A stretch of 44,804 nucleotides of DNA from a bacterium 0.1xD8-71. GTDB taxonomy: Bacteria; Bacillota; Clostridia; Lachnospirales; Lachnospiraceae. The translations under genes and the position numbers were made by a program. The stretch is taken from the NCBI GenBank assembly GCA_003612405.1, contig RAYR01000031.1, positions 1 to 44,804 on the forward strand. Direction: 5' to 3'. Numbering within the stretch: the first letter of the stretch is position 1; the number at the start of each line of letters is the position of its first letter. This document shows, piece after piece, positions 35,540-44,715 of this stretch. Under the pieces are notes generated by a model. The model did no database searches. It was not told the origin of the DNA and saw only the letters and a program-made list of their open reading frames with translations.

Positions 35540-36454
35540 TCAGTTATCATCTATTCCGGATTTGTTCCCGTCCTGCTTCTCAAGTTTCTCCAGCTCCTTG
35601 AGTTCAGCCTCATTCGGATCCGCCTTACGATTCTTGCCATGTCTTCTCTTAAAGCGGATCTGTTCCACCTTGTACTCCTGAATCTCCTTCTCGTCTCCCA
35701 CATCCACAATGACCTTCACCAGCTGACGCAGCACATTGACACTGTGTACTTCCCCTTTGAGACCGTCCTCTGTAGTCACAAAGTCTCCTACATTCGGCAG
35801 TTTTCTGTTGAGATCCTCGTAAATTTCCTCTTCATTCTTCAAACAGCACATCAGTCTGCCGCAGACACCGGATATTTTGGTCGGATTTAAGGACAGATTC
35901 TGCTCCTTTGCCATCTTGATGGATACCGGCGCAAACTCCGATAAATGGGTATGACAGCAGAGCGGTCTTCCACAGATACCAATACCGCCCAAGATTTTGG
36001 TCTCATCCCGCACACCGATCTGACGCAGTTCAATCCTTGTCTTAAAAACTGATGCCAGGTCTTTTACCAGCTCTCTGAAATCAATGCGCCCGTCCGCCGT
36101 AAAATAAAACAATACTTTATTATTGTCAAAGGTGTATTCCGCATCAATCAGCTTCATCTGCAAATCATGTTTGCGAATCTTTTCCAGACAGATATGATAC
36201 GCTTCTTTCTCCTTTTCCTTGTTTTCGGCCTCCTGCTCATCATCCTTCTGTGTCGCCACACGCAACACAGCCTTCAGGGGCTGAACTACTTTGTCCTCTT
36301 CCACTTCCCTGGGATCGCCTACCACTGTACCATACTCGATACCCCGGGCTGTCTCCACGATCACATGATCGTTTCTCTTTACTTCCAGTTTACCCGGATC
36401 AAAATAATATATCTTGCCGGCAGTCCGAAACCGCACGCCTATTACCTTAACCAT
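35540..36454 (-). CDS. ricT: RicT/YaaT PSP1-domain protein
   Basis: This 304-residue PSP1 protein is part of the RicA-RicF-RicT complex that in Bacillus promotes mRNA maturation and affects sporulation and competence. Cysteines in GGIGICGRPLCCHTHL and GVCGRLMCC are the Fe-S ligands known in the family. The start IGVRFRTAGKIYYFDPG is typical. The charged tail after about residue 265 is variable. It lies between holB and trmN6 as in Bacillus, though YabA is missing. Confidence 0.93.
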   Translation of the reverse strand: MVKVIGVRFRTAGKIYYFDPGKLEVKRNDHVIVETARGIEYGTVVGDPREVEEDKVVQPLKAVLRVATQKDDEQEAENKEKEKEAYHICLEKIRKHDLQMKLIDAEYTFDNNKVLFYFTADGRIDFRELVKDLASVFKTRIELRQIGVRDETKILGGIGICGRPLCCHTHLSEFAPVSIKMAKEQNLSLNPTKISGVCGRLMCCLKNEEEIYEDLNRKLPNVGDFVTTEDGLKGEVHSVNVLRQLVKVIVDVGDEKEIQEYKVEQIRFKRRHGKNRKADPNEAELKELEKLEKQDGNKSGIDDN

Positions 36455-36511
36455 AATCTATCAACCTCCACATTTTACCGGCAGACTCTGCCCATATATC
36501 AGACCGTCCGC

Positions 36512-37501
36512 CTAATTCTCCTTAATCGTCAGGAGCATCAGTTCCATGGTCAGATCAAAGTTCACATTGGCCTCCAGCCTTCTCTTCGCCTGCTGAAGTG
36601 CACTCACAATGTTCTCAATCCCTTCATAGGTACTTCTGTCCGCCACTCTTCTGATCTGCTGAATCTCCTGTTTGAACACCAGACTGTTCATGTCTTTGGT
36701 GGCTTTGAACAAAAGTACGTCCCGATACCACACTGTCAGAATGTCAAGATAATCGTTGACATCCAGTTTGTATTCCATAATCTTCTTGATTGCCTTGACA
36801 ATCTCGTTGATCTCCATATCATTGATATACTTTACCAATGTGATGGCCTCATCCTTAACTTTCTCAAACTCTTCGCTGCTGGCCAGAAGCTTTGCTTTGC
36901 CAATATTTCCCCTGGCAAAAGCCACACAGATATTTGCCTTATAATCCGGCACGCCCAACTCTTCCATCAGATATTTTTTCACAAGGTTGTCCGATACCGG
37001 CTTCATATTAAGTACCACACACCGGCTTATGATCGTGGGCAAAAGCGCCTCCACATTATCCGTAAGGATGAAAATGACTGCGTATTCCGGCGGTTCCTCA
37101 AGCGTCTTTAAAAGTGCGTTCTGCGCCTGCGGTGTCATCTTCTCGCCCTCGTTCATAATATAAATCTTGCGCGGACTGCTGTAGGGCTTGATTCCAATAT
37201 CGTTGTTGATCTGGCCGCGGATATCCTCCACTCCTATGCTATTGGGCTTCTCATGACTGATATATACAATATCAGGCTGATTATGGCTAAGTGCCTGCTT
37301 GCAGGAATGACATTCGTTACACGGCTCTATACCGCCCTTTTCACACTGCAATGTCATGGCAAAAATACGGGCGATAAATTCCTTGCCGGCATTGCGCTCA
37401 CCGTTAATAATATAAGCATGCGATACCTTATTCGATGTAATCGCGTTCTGTATATGCTCCTTTAACTGCTCCTGTCCGATAATATCTGCAAATTTAGCCA
37501 T
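36512..37501 (-). CDS. holB: DNA polymerase III delta-prime subunit
   Basis: This 329-residue clamp-loader subunit has the N-terminal FADIIGQEQLKEHIQNAI, a modified P-loop INGERNAGKEF, a zinc module CEKGGIEPCNECHSC, and the KTLEEPPEYAVIFILTD and TIISRC motifs. The collar domain is less conserved. It stops 57 bases before ricT and follows yaaR by 21 bases, the usual order in Firmicutes. Confidence 0.93.
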   Translation of the reverse strand: MAKFADIIGQEQLKEHIQNAITSNKVSHAYIINGERNAGKEFIARIFAMTLQCEKGGIEPCNECHSCKQALSHNQPDIVYISHEKPNSIGVEDIRGQINNDIGIKPYSSPRKIYIMNEGEKMTPQAQNALLKTLEEPPEYAVIFILTDNVEALLPTIISRCVVLNMKPVSDNLVKKYLMEELGVPDYKANICVAFARGNIGKAKLLASSEEFEKVKDEAITLVKYINDMEINEIVKAIKKIMEYKLDVNDYLDILTVWYRDVLLFKATKDMNSLVFKQEIQQIRRVADRSTYEGIENIVSALQQAKRRLEANVNFDLTMELMLLTIKEN

Positions 37502-37522
37502 CTATAACCTCACCGCTTCCCC

Positions 37523-37972
37523 TCAAGTAAAAATATCCAACAGCAATCCCCGTATTTCTCCGATCTTGTCAAGAATCGCCAGATGGTCCTGTTCATCCTT
37601 TACAAGTTCCTGTGCCAGCTCATCCAGATTCTGATCGATCAGCCGAATAATTCCATATACTCTGTGCCGTCCCCTCCTGTCCAGAAAATTCTCTCTGGAA
37701 AAAGCATGGGAACGATTCACCACCTCATTTAAAAAGTCCTTGATCAGTGCACGATATCGTTTCATATCCTTGATATCCCGGTGTTTGGCGAGTTTATCAC
37801 CTTGTCTGGTAATCTCCTCCATCATACCGATCAGCGCCTGCTGCAAATCCTGTTCCTCAATTCTGCTGACGAGAGTGAACTTAAATGTGCCGTCCGTCTC
37901 CTGCGCCTGCTGCGTCGGTTCTATCTGCGGCGCCTGCTGTATCTGATTTACTTTGATATCCACTCCTGTCAC
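37523..37972 (-). CDS. YaaR family protein (DUF327)
   Basis: This is a 149-residue helical protein with [17 protein letters not shown] and [18 protein letters not shown], the core of the YaaR/DUF327 family. Its function is unknown, and it is conserved upstream of holB in Firmicutes. The N-terminus is Gln-rich and probably disordered. AAAAGAGGTGAC precedes the ATG. Confidence 0.88.
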   Translation of the reverse strand: MTGVDIKVNQIQQAPQIEPTQQAQETDGTFKFTLVSRIEEQDLQQALIGMMEEITRQGDKLAKHRDIKDMKRYRALIKDFLNEVVNRSHAFSRENFLDRRGRHRVYGIIRLIDQNLDELAQELVKDEQDHLAILDKIGEIRGLLLDIFT

Positions 37973-37982
37973 CTCTTTTCTG

Positions 37983-38576
37983 TCATAAATTCAGATTTTG
38001 TTGCAGATACTCCACAATCCCATGCAGGCACCTGTCCAGCTGGTCGTTATAAAAGGTCCTGTCAATCGCTGCACGCGCCATCTTCTCTGCGGAAAAATCT
38101 TCTGCATCTGCAAGAAAACGCCTGCACATCTCCTCGTATTTCGGATGATCCTGCGCCTTTTCCCGATCCAGTGCCCTCTGAAGCCGCACCCCGTCGTCCA
38201 GTTCAATCATAACCGGGATTACCTTGTCTGTACCATAGAACTTACGAAGCTGATCATAAGCCTCCAGCGTACCAATCAGCACATAGGAAAAAGTCTCTAG
38301 GTCAATGGTCTCATCCGCCACCGTAAAATACCGCCAGACGCCAAAACAGGTATTATAAGCCCGGGATTCTATCACCTGCCCCTGTTCCAGCAATGCCTGA
38401 TATCCTTGTTCATCGGTGAAATGATACTCCACCCCTTCTGTTTCCCCGGCCCGGATCGGCCTGGTGGTATAGGGTACTATCGTCTTTAAATGCACGTTCT
38501 CCTGCATCAATAATTTTTTATATATAGTATCTTTACCCGATGAACTCTTGCCCATCAGACATATTATTTTTCCCAT
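37983..38576 (-). CDS. Guanylate-kinase-like protein
   Basis: This protein of about 197 residues (MGKIICLMG start at 38576; an ATG three codons earlier is also possible) has the P-loop [10 protein letters not shown] and the GMP-binding [17 protein letters not shown] of guanylate kinases. The lid region is present but less canonical. In Bacillus the gene at this place is thymidylate kinase; here a Gmk-like gene holds it. It may be a second, specialised kinase, since a housekeeping gmk is usually beside rpoZ. The stop is 10 bases before yaaR. Confidence 0.85.
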   Translation of the reverse strand: MGKIICLMGKSSSGKDTIYKKLLMQENVHLKTIVPYTTRPIRAGETEGVEYHFTDEQGYQALLEQGQVIESRAYNTCFGVWRYFTVADETIDLETFSYVLIGTLEAYDQLRKFYGTDKVIPVMIELDDGVRLQRALDREKAQDHPKYEEMCRRFLADAEDFSAEKMARAAIDRTFYNDQLDRCLHGIVEYLQQNLNL

Positions 38577-38656
38577 AAACGCCATTACCTTTGTCTAATT
38601 CCTCATATTAATAATGCCATACTTTTATGGGAATTTCAACCGCTTCCGATATCCGG

Positions 38657-40126
38657 TCACTCCCTGACGACACAAATCATGCCGGCCTCTGAGACCCCCT
38701 GCACATTAAGATTCATTTTACGGCTTTCAAGAACCTGACCGATCACCGCCTCATCCACGATTTCTCCCGGTACGATCAACGGAATCCCCGGCGGATACAG
38801 ACTAATAAAACCAGCCGCTGTCCTGCCTACAGCACTCTGTAGGAGCATCTCTTCCTGATCCTTATGAAATGCCTGGGCCGGCATCATCAGGCTGTCAGGA
38901 TATACTTCCTGACATGCAGCCGCCTGTCTTTCCCGCACAGGTGCTGTCTTTGCGCAGGTTTCCTTCTCTATCCTATCATCTATTTCACAGATTGCGTCAG
39001 CCAATCTCTGCCAGCCTTCTTCCGTATCCATCACGCTCATCATCGCCAGCACAAAAGTATCTGCTGCCATTTCCATTTGCAGATGGTATTGCTCCCGCAA
39101 AACAGCATATAATCTGGCTCCATTCATAACCGTATCCTTCACGGAAATGACGATTTTACCTATATCCCAGGCAATGAGATCATAATCATTTTCTGACAGT
39201 TCTGTCATTTTACCAATACGAATATGCCGGCAGCGTACTGTTTTATCACAAAATTTCTGATACTGTTCCTGATAAAAAGTAAATCTCCGGGCACCATGTT
39301 CTTCCAGAAAACGCACACAGGAATCCACACTGGCCATCAACACATAGGATGGACTGCTGCTTTGCAGCATGGACAGATATCTTCGCAGTCTGCTTCGATC
39401 CACCAGACTGCCGTTTACATGCAGAAGCGCAGTCTGCGTCATCGCCGGCAGCGTTTTATGCAGACTGTGTATCACCAGATCGGCCCCTGCTGCCACGGCT
39501 CCCTGCGGTTCCTTTGTCACAAGGCCAAGATGCGCCCCATGAGCTTCGTCCACAATCAACACTTTCCCATGGGTATGGACCACCCGGGCCACTGCCTCAA
39601 TATCAGAAATAATCCCCTCATAAGTTGGGGATGTTATCACCACTGCCTTACAGGACGGATGCGCATCTAACAGACTGCCTATCCTCTCTGCACTCACACC
39701 ATCATAGATATCATATTCCCGGATTCTGGCCGGATAATAATACCAAGGCTTTAATCCCTGCATGATAACCGCATGATATACCGCCTTATGACAGTTACGC
39801 GCCATCAGGATCTCATCTCCCGGCTGTGTCACCGACATAACCGCCGCCAGCACGCCGCAGGTGCTGCCATTGACCAGATAATAGGTTTCCCCGGCACCAT
39901 AAAGCCGGTTTGCTCTCTCCTGTGCCTCTTTTAAAAGACCCTGCGCATGATGCAGGTTATCGAAACCGTCTATTTCTGTGATATCAATTCCATAATACCG
40001 GGCCATCTCTCCGCTGTCTGGATTGCGCTTATGTCCCGGCATATGGCAGGGATAATCATCCCCGGCACAATAAACTGACAGCGCCTGATATAATCCCTCC
40101 GGATTTTGATTGTTATCTATATCCAT
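38657..40126 (-). CDS. Orn/Lys/Arg decarboxylase family PLP enzyme
   Basis: This 489-residue PLP-dependent enzyme resembles YaaO/SpeA. The PLP Lys is in DLVIHSLHKTLPAMTQ, the cofactor Asp and His are in LIVDEAHGAHLG, and MPGHKRNP lies near the N-terminus. The C-terminal small domain is present and the N-terminal wing domain is absent, as in the short Firmicutes form. It begins the conserved string leading to holB. Which amino acid it uses cannot be read from sequence. Confidence 0.92.
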   Translation of the reverse strand: MDIDNNQNPEGLYQALSVYCAGDDYPCHMPGHKRNPDSGEMARYYGIDITEIDGFDNLHHAQGLLKEAQERANRLYGAGETYYLVNGSTCGVLAAVMSVTQPGDEILMARNCHKAVYHAVIMQGLKPWYYYPARIREYDIYDGVSAERIGSLLDAHPSCKAVVITSPTYEGIISDIEAVARVVHTHGKVLIVDEAHGAHLGLVTKEPQGAVAAGADLVIHSLHKTLPAMTQTALLHVNGSLVDRSRLRRYLSMLQSSSPSYVLMASVDSCVRFLEEHGARRFTFYQEQYQKFCDKTVRCRHIRIGKMTELSENDYDLIAWDIGKIVISVKDTVMNGARLYAVLREQYHLQMEMAADTFVLAMMSVMDTEEGWQRLADAICEIDDRIEKETCAKTAPVRERQAAACQEVYPDSLMMPAQAFHKDQEEMLLQSAVGRTAAGFISLYPPGIPLIVPGEIVDEAVIGQVLESRKMNLNVQGVSEAGMICVVRE

Positions 40127-40176
40127 ATCTTCCTTTATTCTTCTTCATTCTTACAGCTGCCTTGTACTTTGTGCTT

Positions 40177-40731
40177 CTATGAGGCACGGGCACCATGTCC
40201 TCTGTGCAGTCCCACCGTTTCCATGAAAGAGCAGTATTTATCCGCCGCTGTCACAACCCACGCTTCCCGGCAGACCGGCGGCACCACCGAAAGCGGCCAC
40301 ATATGCTTCTTAATAATCTCCCTCTGTATATCATTGAGCTGATACTCTTTCTCTGCATTGCGAAGCGCCGTCATCGGATGATGAAATCCATGAAGCCTCT
40401 GTCTCTGGGACAGATACGCCTTGTCATGCCAGTCGTAAAGAAAATAATCGTGTAAAAGCGCTCCTCTTATCAAATCATGCTTATTACAGTTGAGCCCCAG
40501 TTTCTTGTTGAGAAGCAGACTGTAACGTGCCACATCCATACAATGATTGTGCACCGTCATCGTACCATGCTGTATATGCTTTCTGGTACTCTGAAAATTC
40601 ATGGAATCAAGGATATCCCCTCCATGTTCCTTTAAAAGCCGGCGGAGCTGTTTATGACGTTCATATAATCTTTGCAGACGCTGTCTGCGTCTTTCCCTGT
40701 GATTCTTTATAAAATTCATCTGCTTTTCCAT
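40177..40731 (-). CDS. HD-domain phosphohydrolase
   Basis: This protein is 184 residues, or 179 from the second Met. The metal-binding HD motif is in IRGALLHDYFLYDW, with upstream His in TVHNHCMDVARYS and later His in LHGFHHPMTALRNA and IIKKHMWP. Such proteins hydrolyse nucleotides or phosphate esters. The first 35 residues are very basic. It lies 25 bases after the CgeB-like gene and is probably in its operon. Confidence 0.88.
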   Translation of the reverse strand: MEKQMNFIKNHRERRRQRLQRLYERHKQLRRLLKEHGGDILDSMNFQSTRKHIQHGTMTVHNHCMDVARYSLLLNKKLGLNCNKHDLIRGALLHDYFLYDWHDKAYLSQRQRLHGFHHPMTALRNAEKEYQLNDIQREIIKKHMWPLSVVPPVCREAWVVTAADKYCSFMETVGLHRGHGARAS

Positions 40732-40756
40732 CCCTCACAAAATATATTGACTCATT

Positions 40757-41938
40757 TTACTGCCCGTTCTCCACCAGTTCATGCAGCACCTGTGCCCGAT
40801 GAGCCCAGGTATGCCCTGCCTGCGCCGTCTCATAACCCTGATCCGCCATCTCCTGCATACGCTCAGGACTCGCCAGCAGACCGACGGCAAGTTCCGGCAG
40901 GCGGTCCATGTGTTCAAGCGTATATATACTGCAATTTACATCATCCTGCAAAACTGTGTCCAGATATATGCTGCTGTCTGTCAGACAGACTGCTCCATTC
41001 AGCATGCTGTTGAAAATCCTGTCATGAGCGCCGTCCTTAAACCAGGGCATCACATTGAGAGAAAGTTTCGTCTGACATAACTTCTTCAGACACCCTACTG
41101 AATCCAGACTATTCATAATCATCAGATTCTGTGCCTGCCTGCACTCCAAAAGATCCCAGCCGTCGCCAAACACGTGCACCTTGATCCCCGCATCCACCAG
41201 CTCCTGCACTGCCCGTCCCCGAAAGGTATAGCGTACATACAGATCAATAAAGGTGAGCGCCGCCATGACCTTTTTCATTTCTTCTTCCGGCACCTCCCCC
41301 AGTTCTTCTTCCAAATGACTCTGTGCCACTTCCTCCACAGTCTTCCAGGGATTTGCCAGCAGATCATCAATCATGCCATAATAAAACGCCGTATACTCAT
41401 CATCTATTCTCGTAATATATTTCTCAAAAGTAGCCGGCACACAGTAATTGCCCACCATCGTCACATCATATTTACGAAATTCCACAGGTACATTTGATCT
41501 GTCCGGATATAACTTTGTACCCGCCAGAGGCAGAAACGGCCCATTTATAATCTCCGGAAAAAAGCGCTTCATGTATGCATCATGCTTCCTGTCAATGCTG
41601 ATATGATGGTAATTTTGCGGCACCTTTTCCAGAAAATGATGATAATACATGGGATGATCCACCACAATATTATAACTGGGAATCGCAAGCGCATCCCACA
41701 TCATGGTCCCGTTTTCATCCAGAAAATATTCTTCCCCGCTCATACCATGGAAATTAAAATTAATCAGCACTGTATTTCCCTTTTCAAAAAAACGGAAGAA
41801 CTTCTCCGTACTGCCCCAGGGCTTACTCAAGTCATAGATAAAAACCTCATGCCCCATTGCCTTCATAGCTTCCGCAATCTGTAACGAAAAATAACCCTGT
41901 GTCTCTATATCTCCTACAAAAAATAATATCTTTTTCAT
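40757..41938 (-). CDS. CgeB/YkvP-like glycosyltransferase
   Basis: This 393-residue protein has a Rossmann-like N-terminal half, with MKKILFFVGDIETQGYFS and NIVVDHPMYYHHFL. Its C-terminal glycosyltransferase-group-1 part has KLSLNVMPWFKDGAHDRIF, NGAVCLTDSS and HTWAHRAQ. CgeB-type enzymes decorate spore or cell surfaces in Firmicutes. Acceptor and donor are unknown. Its ATG overlaps the EIIC stop as ATGA, an unexpected pairing of a surface glycosyltransferase with a sugar permease. Confidence 0.85.
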   Translation of the reverse strand: MKKILFFVGDIETQGYFSLQIAEAMKAMGHEVFIYDLSKPWGSTEKFFRFFEKGNTVLINFNFHGMSGEEYFLDENGTMMWDALAIPSYNIVVDHPMYYHHFLEKVPQNYHHISIDRKHDAYMKRFFPEIINGPFLPLAGTKLYPDRSNVPVEFRKYDVTMVGNYCVPATFEKYITRIDDEYTAFYYGMIDDLLANPWKTVEEVAQSHLEEELGEVPEEEMKKVMAALTFIDLYVRYTFRGRAVQELVDAGIKVHVFGDGWDLLECRQAQNLMIMNSLDSVGCLKKLCQTKLSLNVMPWFKDGAHDRIFNSMLNGAVCLTDSSIYLDTVLQDDVNCSIYTLEHMDRLPELAVGLLASPERMQEMADQGYETAQAGHTWAHRAQVLHELVENGQ

Positions 41939-43035
41939 GCGCTGGCCCTCTCTGTGTCATCCTGCTCTTTGTAAACAAACAATGCCAGGATAAAGCTTGC
42001 CGCAAAAGCCACAACACCTACGAAAATCGCCTTAAACAGATTTCCCGGCTCTTTATCGCTGTAGAACATCAGGATAGAAGGTATACTTGGAAACGTATAG
42101 ATATAACAATGCACCGTGATAATACCCTGCACCATACCCGCAATCATACAGCCAAGTATATCGGCTATCATCGGCGTCTTCTCCTTAAAGCAGACACCAA
42201 AAACCGACGGCTCAGAAATACCCGGAATCAGCACTGTAAGCATGGCACTCATAGCCAAGGATCTTCGCTCCTTATTTTTGGATTTCACAAATACCCCAAA
42301 GTCACAGCCTGCCAGCGCCATATTGGAGATGAGAAAGGCTACCATAATGCCATAATCCACCCCCGTCAGTCCAATCTGCGTAATCGCCAGCGACATAAAA
42401 ATCCAGTGCATCCCCGTGGAAACCAGAAACATTGTGATTGCGGCAAGCAGCGCCCAGGCTAGCATCGGTACACGTTCCTGCATCACATCCAACCCCTGGG
42501 CCAGCCCGTTACTTACCAGACTCACAACCGGTTCAATCACCAGAATCCCCAGCAGAGAAGTCACAAAAATGGCACATACCGCCAGAAAATAAGGCTGCAA
42601 ACTCTCCTTAATTACTTTTCGCAGAAAACGTATCACATGAGACATGCAATAGATCAAAAGAATAATCGGTATCACACTGTAAGCATAAGTGGCAGACACT
42701 ACCGGAATCCCAATAAAAGTGACCCTCTCTCCACTCTCCATAAGCGCGGTAAAATCCGGCAGAAGCATCACACATACACTGATAATTGCCACCATTGGAT
42801 CCGTGTCAAAATGTCTGGCCGCCGAATAAGCCACCATCACCGGCAGAAAATAAAAAGGTGCCGTCGCAATAGCCGACAATATGGTTTCCGTTGTTCCTGT
42901 CAGGATATGCAGCATACCAAAAAGCAGAACCACCATCTTCAAAATACCACCTGCAAGAAGAATCGGTATCACCGGCACCATACATTCACTGATATGATCA
43001 AACACTGCTGAAAGAGATTTTTTTATCTTAATCAC
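41935..43035 (-). CDS. Stand-alone PTS EIIC permease, glucose/beta-glucoside superfamily
   Basis: This 366-residue membrane protein has about ten segments. The N-terminal FDHISECMVPVIPILLAGG and the central GISEPSVFGVCFKEKTP are diagnostic of the EIIC family that includes beta-glucoside, sucrose and trehalose permeases. No EIIB or EIIA domain is attached or nearby, so uptake by phosphotransfer would need a partner encoded elsewhere, or the protein acts otherwise. It is first in a leftward unit with the CgeB-like and HD genes. Confidence 0.88.
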   Translation of the reverse strand: MIKIKKSLSAVFDHISECMVPVIPILLAGGILKMVVLLFGMLHILTGTTETILSAIATAPFYFLPVMVAYSAARHFDTDPMVAIISVCVMLLPDFTALMESGERVTFIGIPVVSATYAYSVIPIILLIYCMSHVIRFLRKVIKESLQPYFLAVCAIFVTSLLGILVIEPVVSLVSNGLAQGLDVMQERVPMLAWALLAAITMFLVSTGMHWIFMSLAITQIGLTGVDYGIMVAFLISNMALAGCDFGVFVKSKNKERRSLAMSAMLTVLIPGISEPSVFGVCFKEKTPMIADILGCMIAGMVQGIITVHCYIYTFPSIPSILMFYSDKEPGNLFKAIFVGVVAFAASFILALFVYKEQDDTERASA

Positions 43036-43170
43036 AATCCTTACCCTATGCTTCCCATTTATCTTATTTCATCTGCTATTCTTTATATCGGCAAAATTTT
43101 TATTTTTGCTACAAAAATTATATGACAACGTATCCTGAAATGCAATCTTTGTAATGATTAAATGATAGAA

Positions 43171-43199
43171 TTGAAAAACTTGTATTTTTATTTTATAAT
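43171..43199 (+). promoter_or_regulatory. Promoter of the methyltransferase gene
   Basis: TTGAAA (43171-43176) and TATAAT (43194-43199) are spaced by 17 bases, and AGGAGG follows at 43207-43212, 11 bases before the ATG at 43224. Confidence 0.75.
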
Positions 43200-43223
43200 G
43201 CGAAGAAAGGAGGATATGGAATT

Positions 43224-44021
43224 ATGCCAGTCATTAAAGGTTTGGAATGGGCTTTTGACACAGTTGCCGCTACCTATGAAAAACTTCGTCCCGGATATCC
43301 AGATGACCTTTACAAAATGCTTTTTAATTATATTACCATCAATAAGTCATCTCATGCTGTCGAGGTAGGAATAGGCGGAGGACAGGCAACATTACCCGTT
43401 TTAAAAACAGAATGTAACTTAACCGCCGTCGAATATGGAGAAAATCTCTCAAAATTATGCGAGAAAAAGTTTGAAGAATATAAAAACTTCTCAGTGATAA
43501 CTGGGAAATTTGAAAATATTTCTTTGCCGGATTCCCAATATGATCTGGTTTATTCTGCCTCTGCGTTCCACTGGGTTCCGGAAGATATTGGATATCCAAA
43601 GGTTTATGATATCTTGAAATCCGGCGGGGCTTTCGCAAGATTTGCCAATCATCCCTATCGGGATAAGAGCAATCCCGTTCTTTCAACAGAAATTGATAAG
43701 CTATATTCTAAATATTATTGTACTTATTATAACAAAGAATTTAAAGCCGAAACAGAATATAGTGAAGAACAGGCTGTCCATAGAGCACAAATTGCAGAAA
43801 AATACGGTTTTACAGATATAAGACATGCTATGTTTTACAGGACAAGAACATTTTCCGCCAAGGAGTACATTGAATTGTTGGGAACATATTCAGACCACAT
43901 TGCAATGGAAGAAAAGATAAGAACAGAATTCTTTGCAAAAATAGAGGAAACGATAAATCAATATGGAGGGGCATTTACAATATATGACACTATTGACTTG
44001 CAGCTTGCAAGAAAGCCCTAA
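43224..44021 (+). CDS. Class I SAM-dependent methyltransferase
   Basis: This 265-residue enzyme has motif I AVEVGIGGGQATLPVL and motif III-like YDLVYSASAFHWVPE, typical of the UbiE/type-11 methyltransferases acting on small molecules. The acceptor is unknown. It is AT-rich compared with the genes to its left. It lies between a leftward operon and a partial tRNA-Lys copy at 44035, which suggests it arrived with an integrative element. An alternative in-phase start upstream is not seen. Confidence 0.88.
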   Translation: MPVIKGLEWAFDTVAATYEKLRPGYPDDLYKMLFNYITINKSSHAVEVGIGGGQATLPVLKTECNLTAVEYGENLSKLCEKKFEEYKNFSVITGKFENISLPDSQYDLVYSASAFHWVPEDIGYPKVYDILKSGGAFARFANHPYRDKSNPVLSTEIDKLYSKYYCTYYNKEFKAETEYSEEQAVHRAQIAEKYGFTDIRHAMFYRTRTFSAKEYIELLGTYSDHIAMEEKIRTEFFAKIEETINQYGGAFTIYDTIDLQLARKP

Positions 44022-44034
44022 AGAGGTTTAATCC

Positions 44035-44057
44035 ATGAAGCACGGGGGATATTGAAC
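44035..44057 (-). repeat. Partial copy of the tRNA-Lys 3' end
   Basis: ATGAAGCACGGGGGAT at 44035-44050 repeats 44093-44108, the 3' end of the tRNA-Lys gene. After one extra base TTGAAC also matches. It lies 58 bases beyond the intact gene. Integrases that target tRNA 3' ends leave such a copy at the far end of their element, so this may be a leftover attachment site. Confidence 0.6.
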
Positions 44058-44093
44058 GGGGCTCAAATCCCCCATTTACTCTCTCTTCCTTTA

Positions 44094-44166
44094 TGAAGCA
44101 CGGGGGATTTGAACCCCCGACAACCTGATTAAAAGTCAGGTGCTCTACCAACTGAGCTAGTGCTCC
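44094..44166 (-). tRNA. tRNA-Lys (UUU)
   Basis: A full cloverleaf of 73 bases: acceptor GGAGCAC with GTGCTTC, anticodon loop CTTTTAA, T loop TTCAAAT, discriminator A, no encoded CCA. It is the last gene of the leftward tRNA cluster. Confidence 0.95.
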
Positions 44167-44196
44167 GAAATCTACATTATTTTAGGGTAGACAAAA

Positions 44197-44269
<73 letters not shown>

Positions 44270-44275
44270 ATTGAG

Positions 44276-44349
44276 TAGCGGGGACAGGATTTGAACCTGT
44301 GACCTTCGGGTTATGAGCCCGACGAGCTTCCAGACTGCTCCACCCCGCG
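44276..44349 (-). tRNA. Initiator tRNA-fMet (CAU)
   Basis: A 74-base cloverleaf with anticodon loop CTCATAA on a stem with three G-C pairs (GGG/CCC) and an unpaired C at position 1 opposite T72. Both are hallmarks of the bacterial initiator. Discriminator A, no encoded CCA. Confidence 0.93.
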
Positions 44350-44370
44350 TTATTTAATTGTACTTCTAAA

Positions 44371-44452
44371 TGGATGGAGGTGGATTCGAACCACCGAAGC
44401 AAAATGCAGCAGATTTACAGTCTGTCCCCTTTGGCCACTCGGGAATCCATCC
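44371..44452 (-). tRNA. tRNA-Tyr (GUA)
   Basis: An 82-base gene with the long variable arm of class II tRNAs: acceptor GGATGGA with TCCATCC, anticodon loop CTGTAAA, discriminator A. Confidence 0.95.
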
Positions 44453-44471
44453 ATATGATGTTGCCATCAAA

Positions 44472-44544
44472 AGCCGATAAACGGACTCGAACCGTTAACC
44501 TGCTGATTACAAATCAGCTGCTCTGCCAATTGAGCCATATCGGC
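44472..44544 (-). tRNA. tRNA-Thr (UGU)
   Basis: A 73-base cloverleaf: acceptor GCCGATA with TATCGGC, anticodon loop TTTGTAA, discriminator T, no encoded CCA. Confidence 0.94.
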
Positions 44545-44551
44545 AAATAAG

Positions 44552-44624
44552 TGGGACCTATAGGGCTCGAACCTATGACCCTCTGCTTGTAAGGCAGATG
44601 CTCTCCCAGCTGAGCTAAGATCCC
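44552..44624 (-). tRNA. tRNA-Val (UAC)
   Basis: A 73-base cloverleaf: acceptor GGGATCT with AGGTCCC, anticodon loop CTTACAA, T loop TTCGAGC, discriminator A. Confidence 0.95.
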
Positions 44625-44641
44625 ATATTAAATTACCTAAA

Positions 44642-44715
44642 CGACCCGGATGGGACTCGAACCCACGACCTCCGCCGTGACAGGGCGGCGCTCTAACCAA
44701 CTGAGCCACCGGGCC
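44642..44715 (-). tRNA. tRNA-Asp (GUC)
   Basis: A 74-base cloverleaf: acceptor GGCCCGG with CCGGGTC, anticodon loop CTGTCAC, discriminator G as expected for Asp. It is the first gene of the visible cluster; the 89 bases before it show no further RNA gene that I can fix. Confidence 0.95.
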
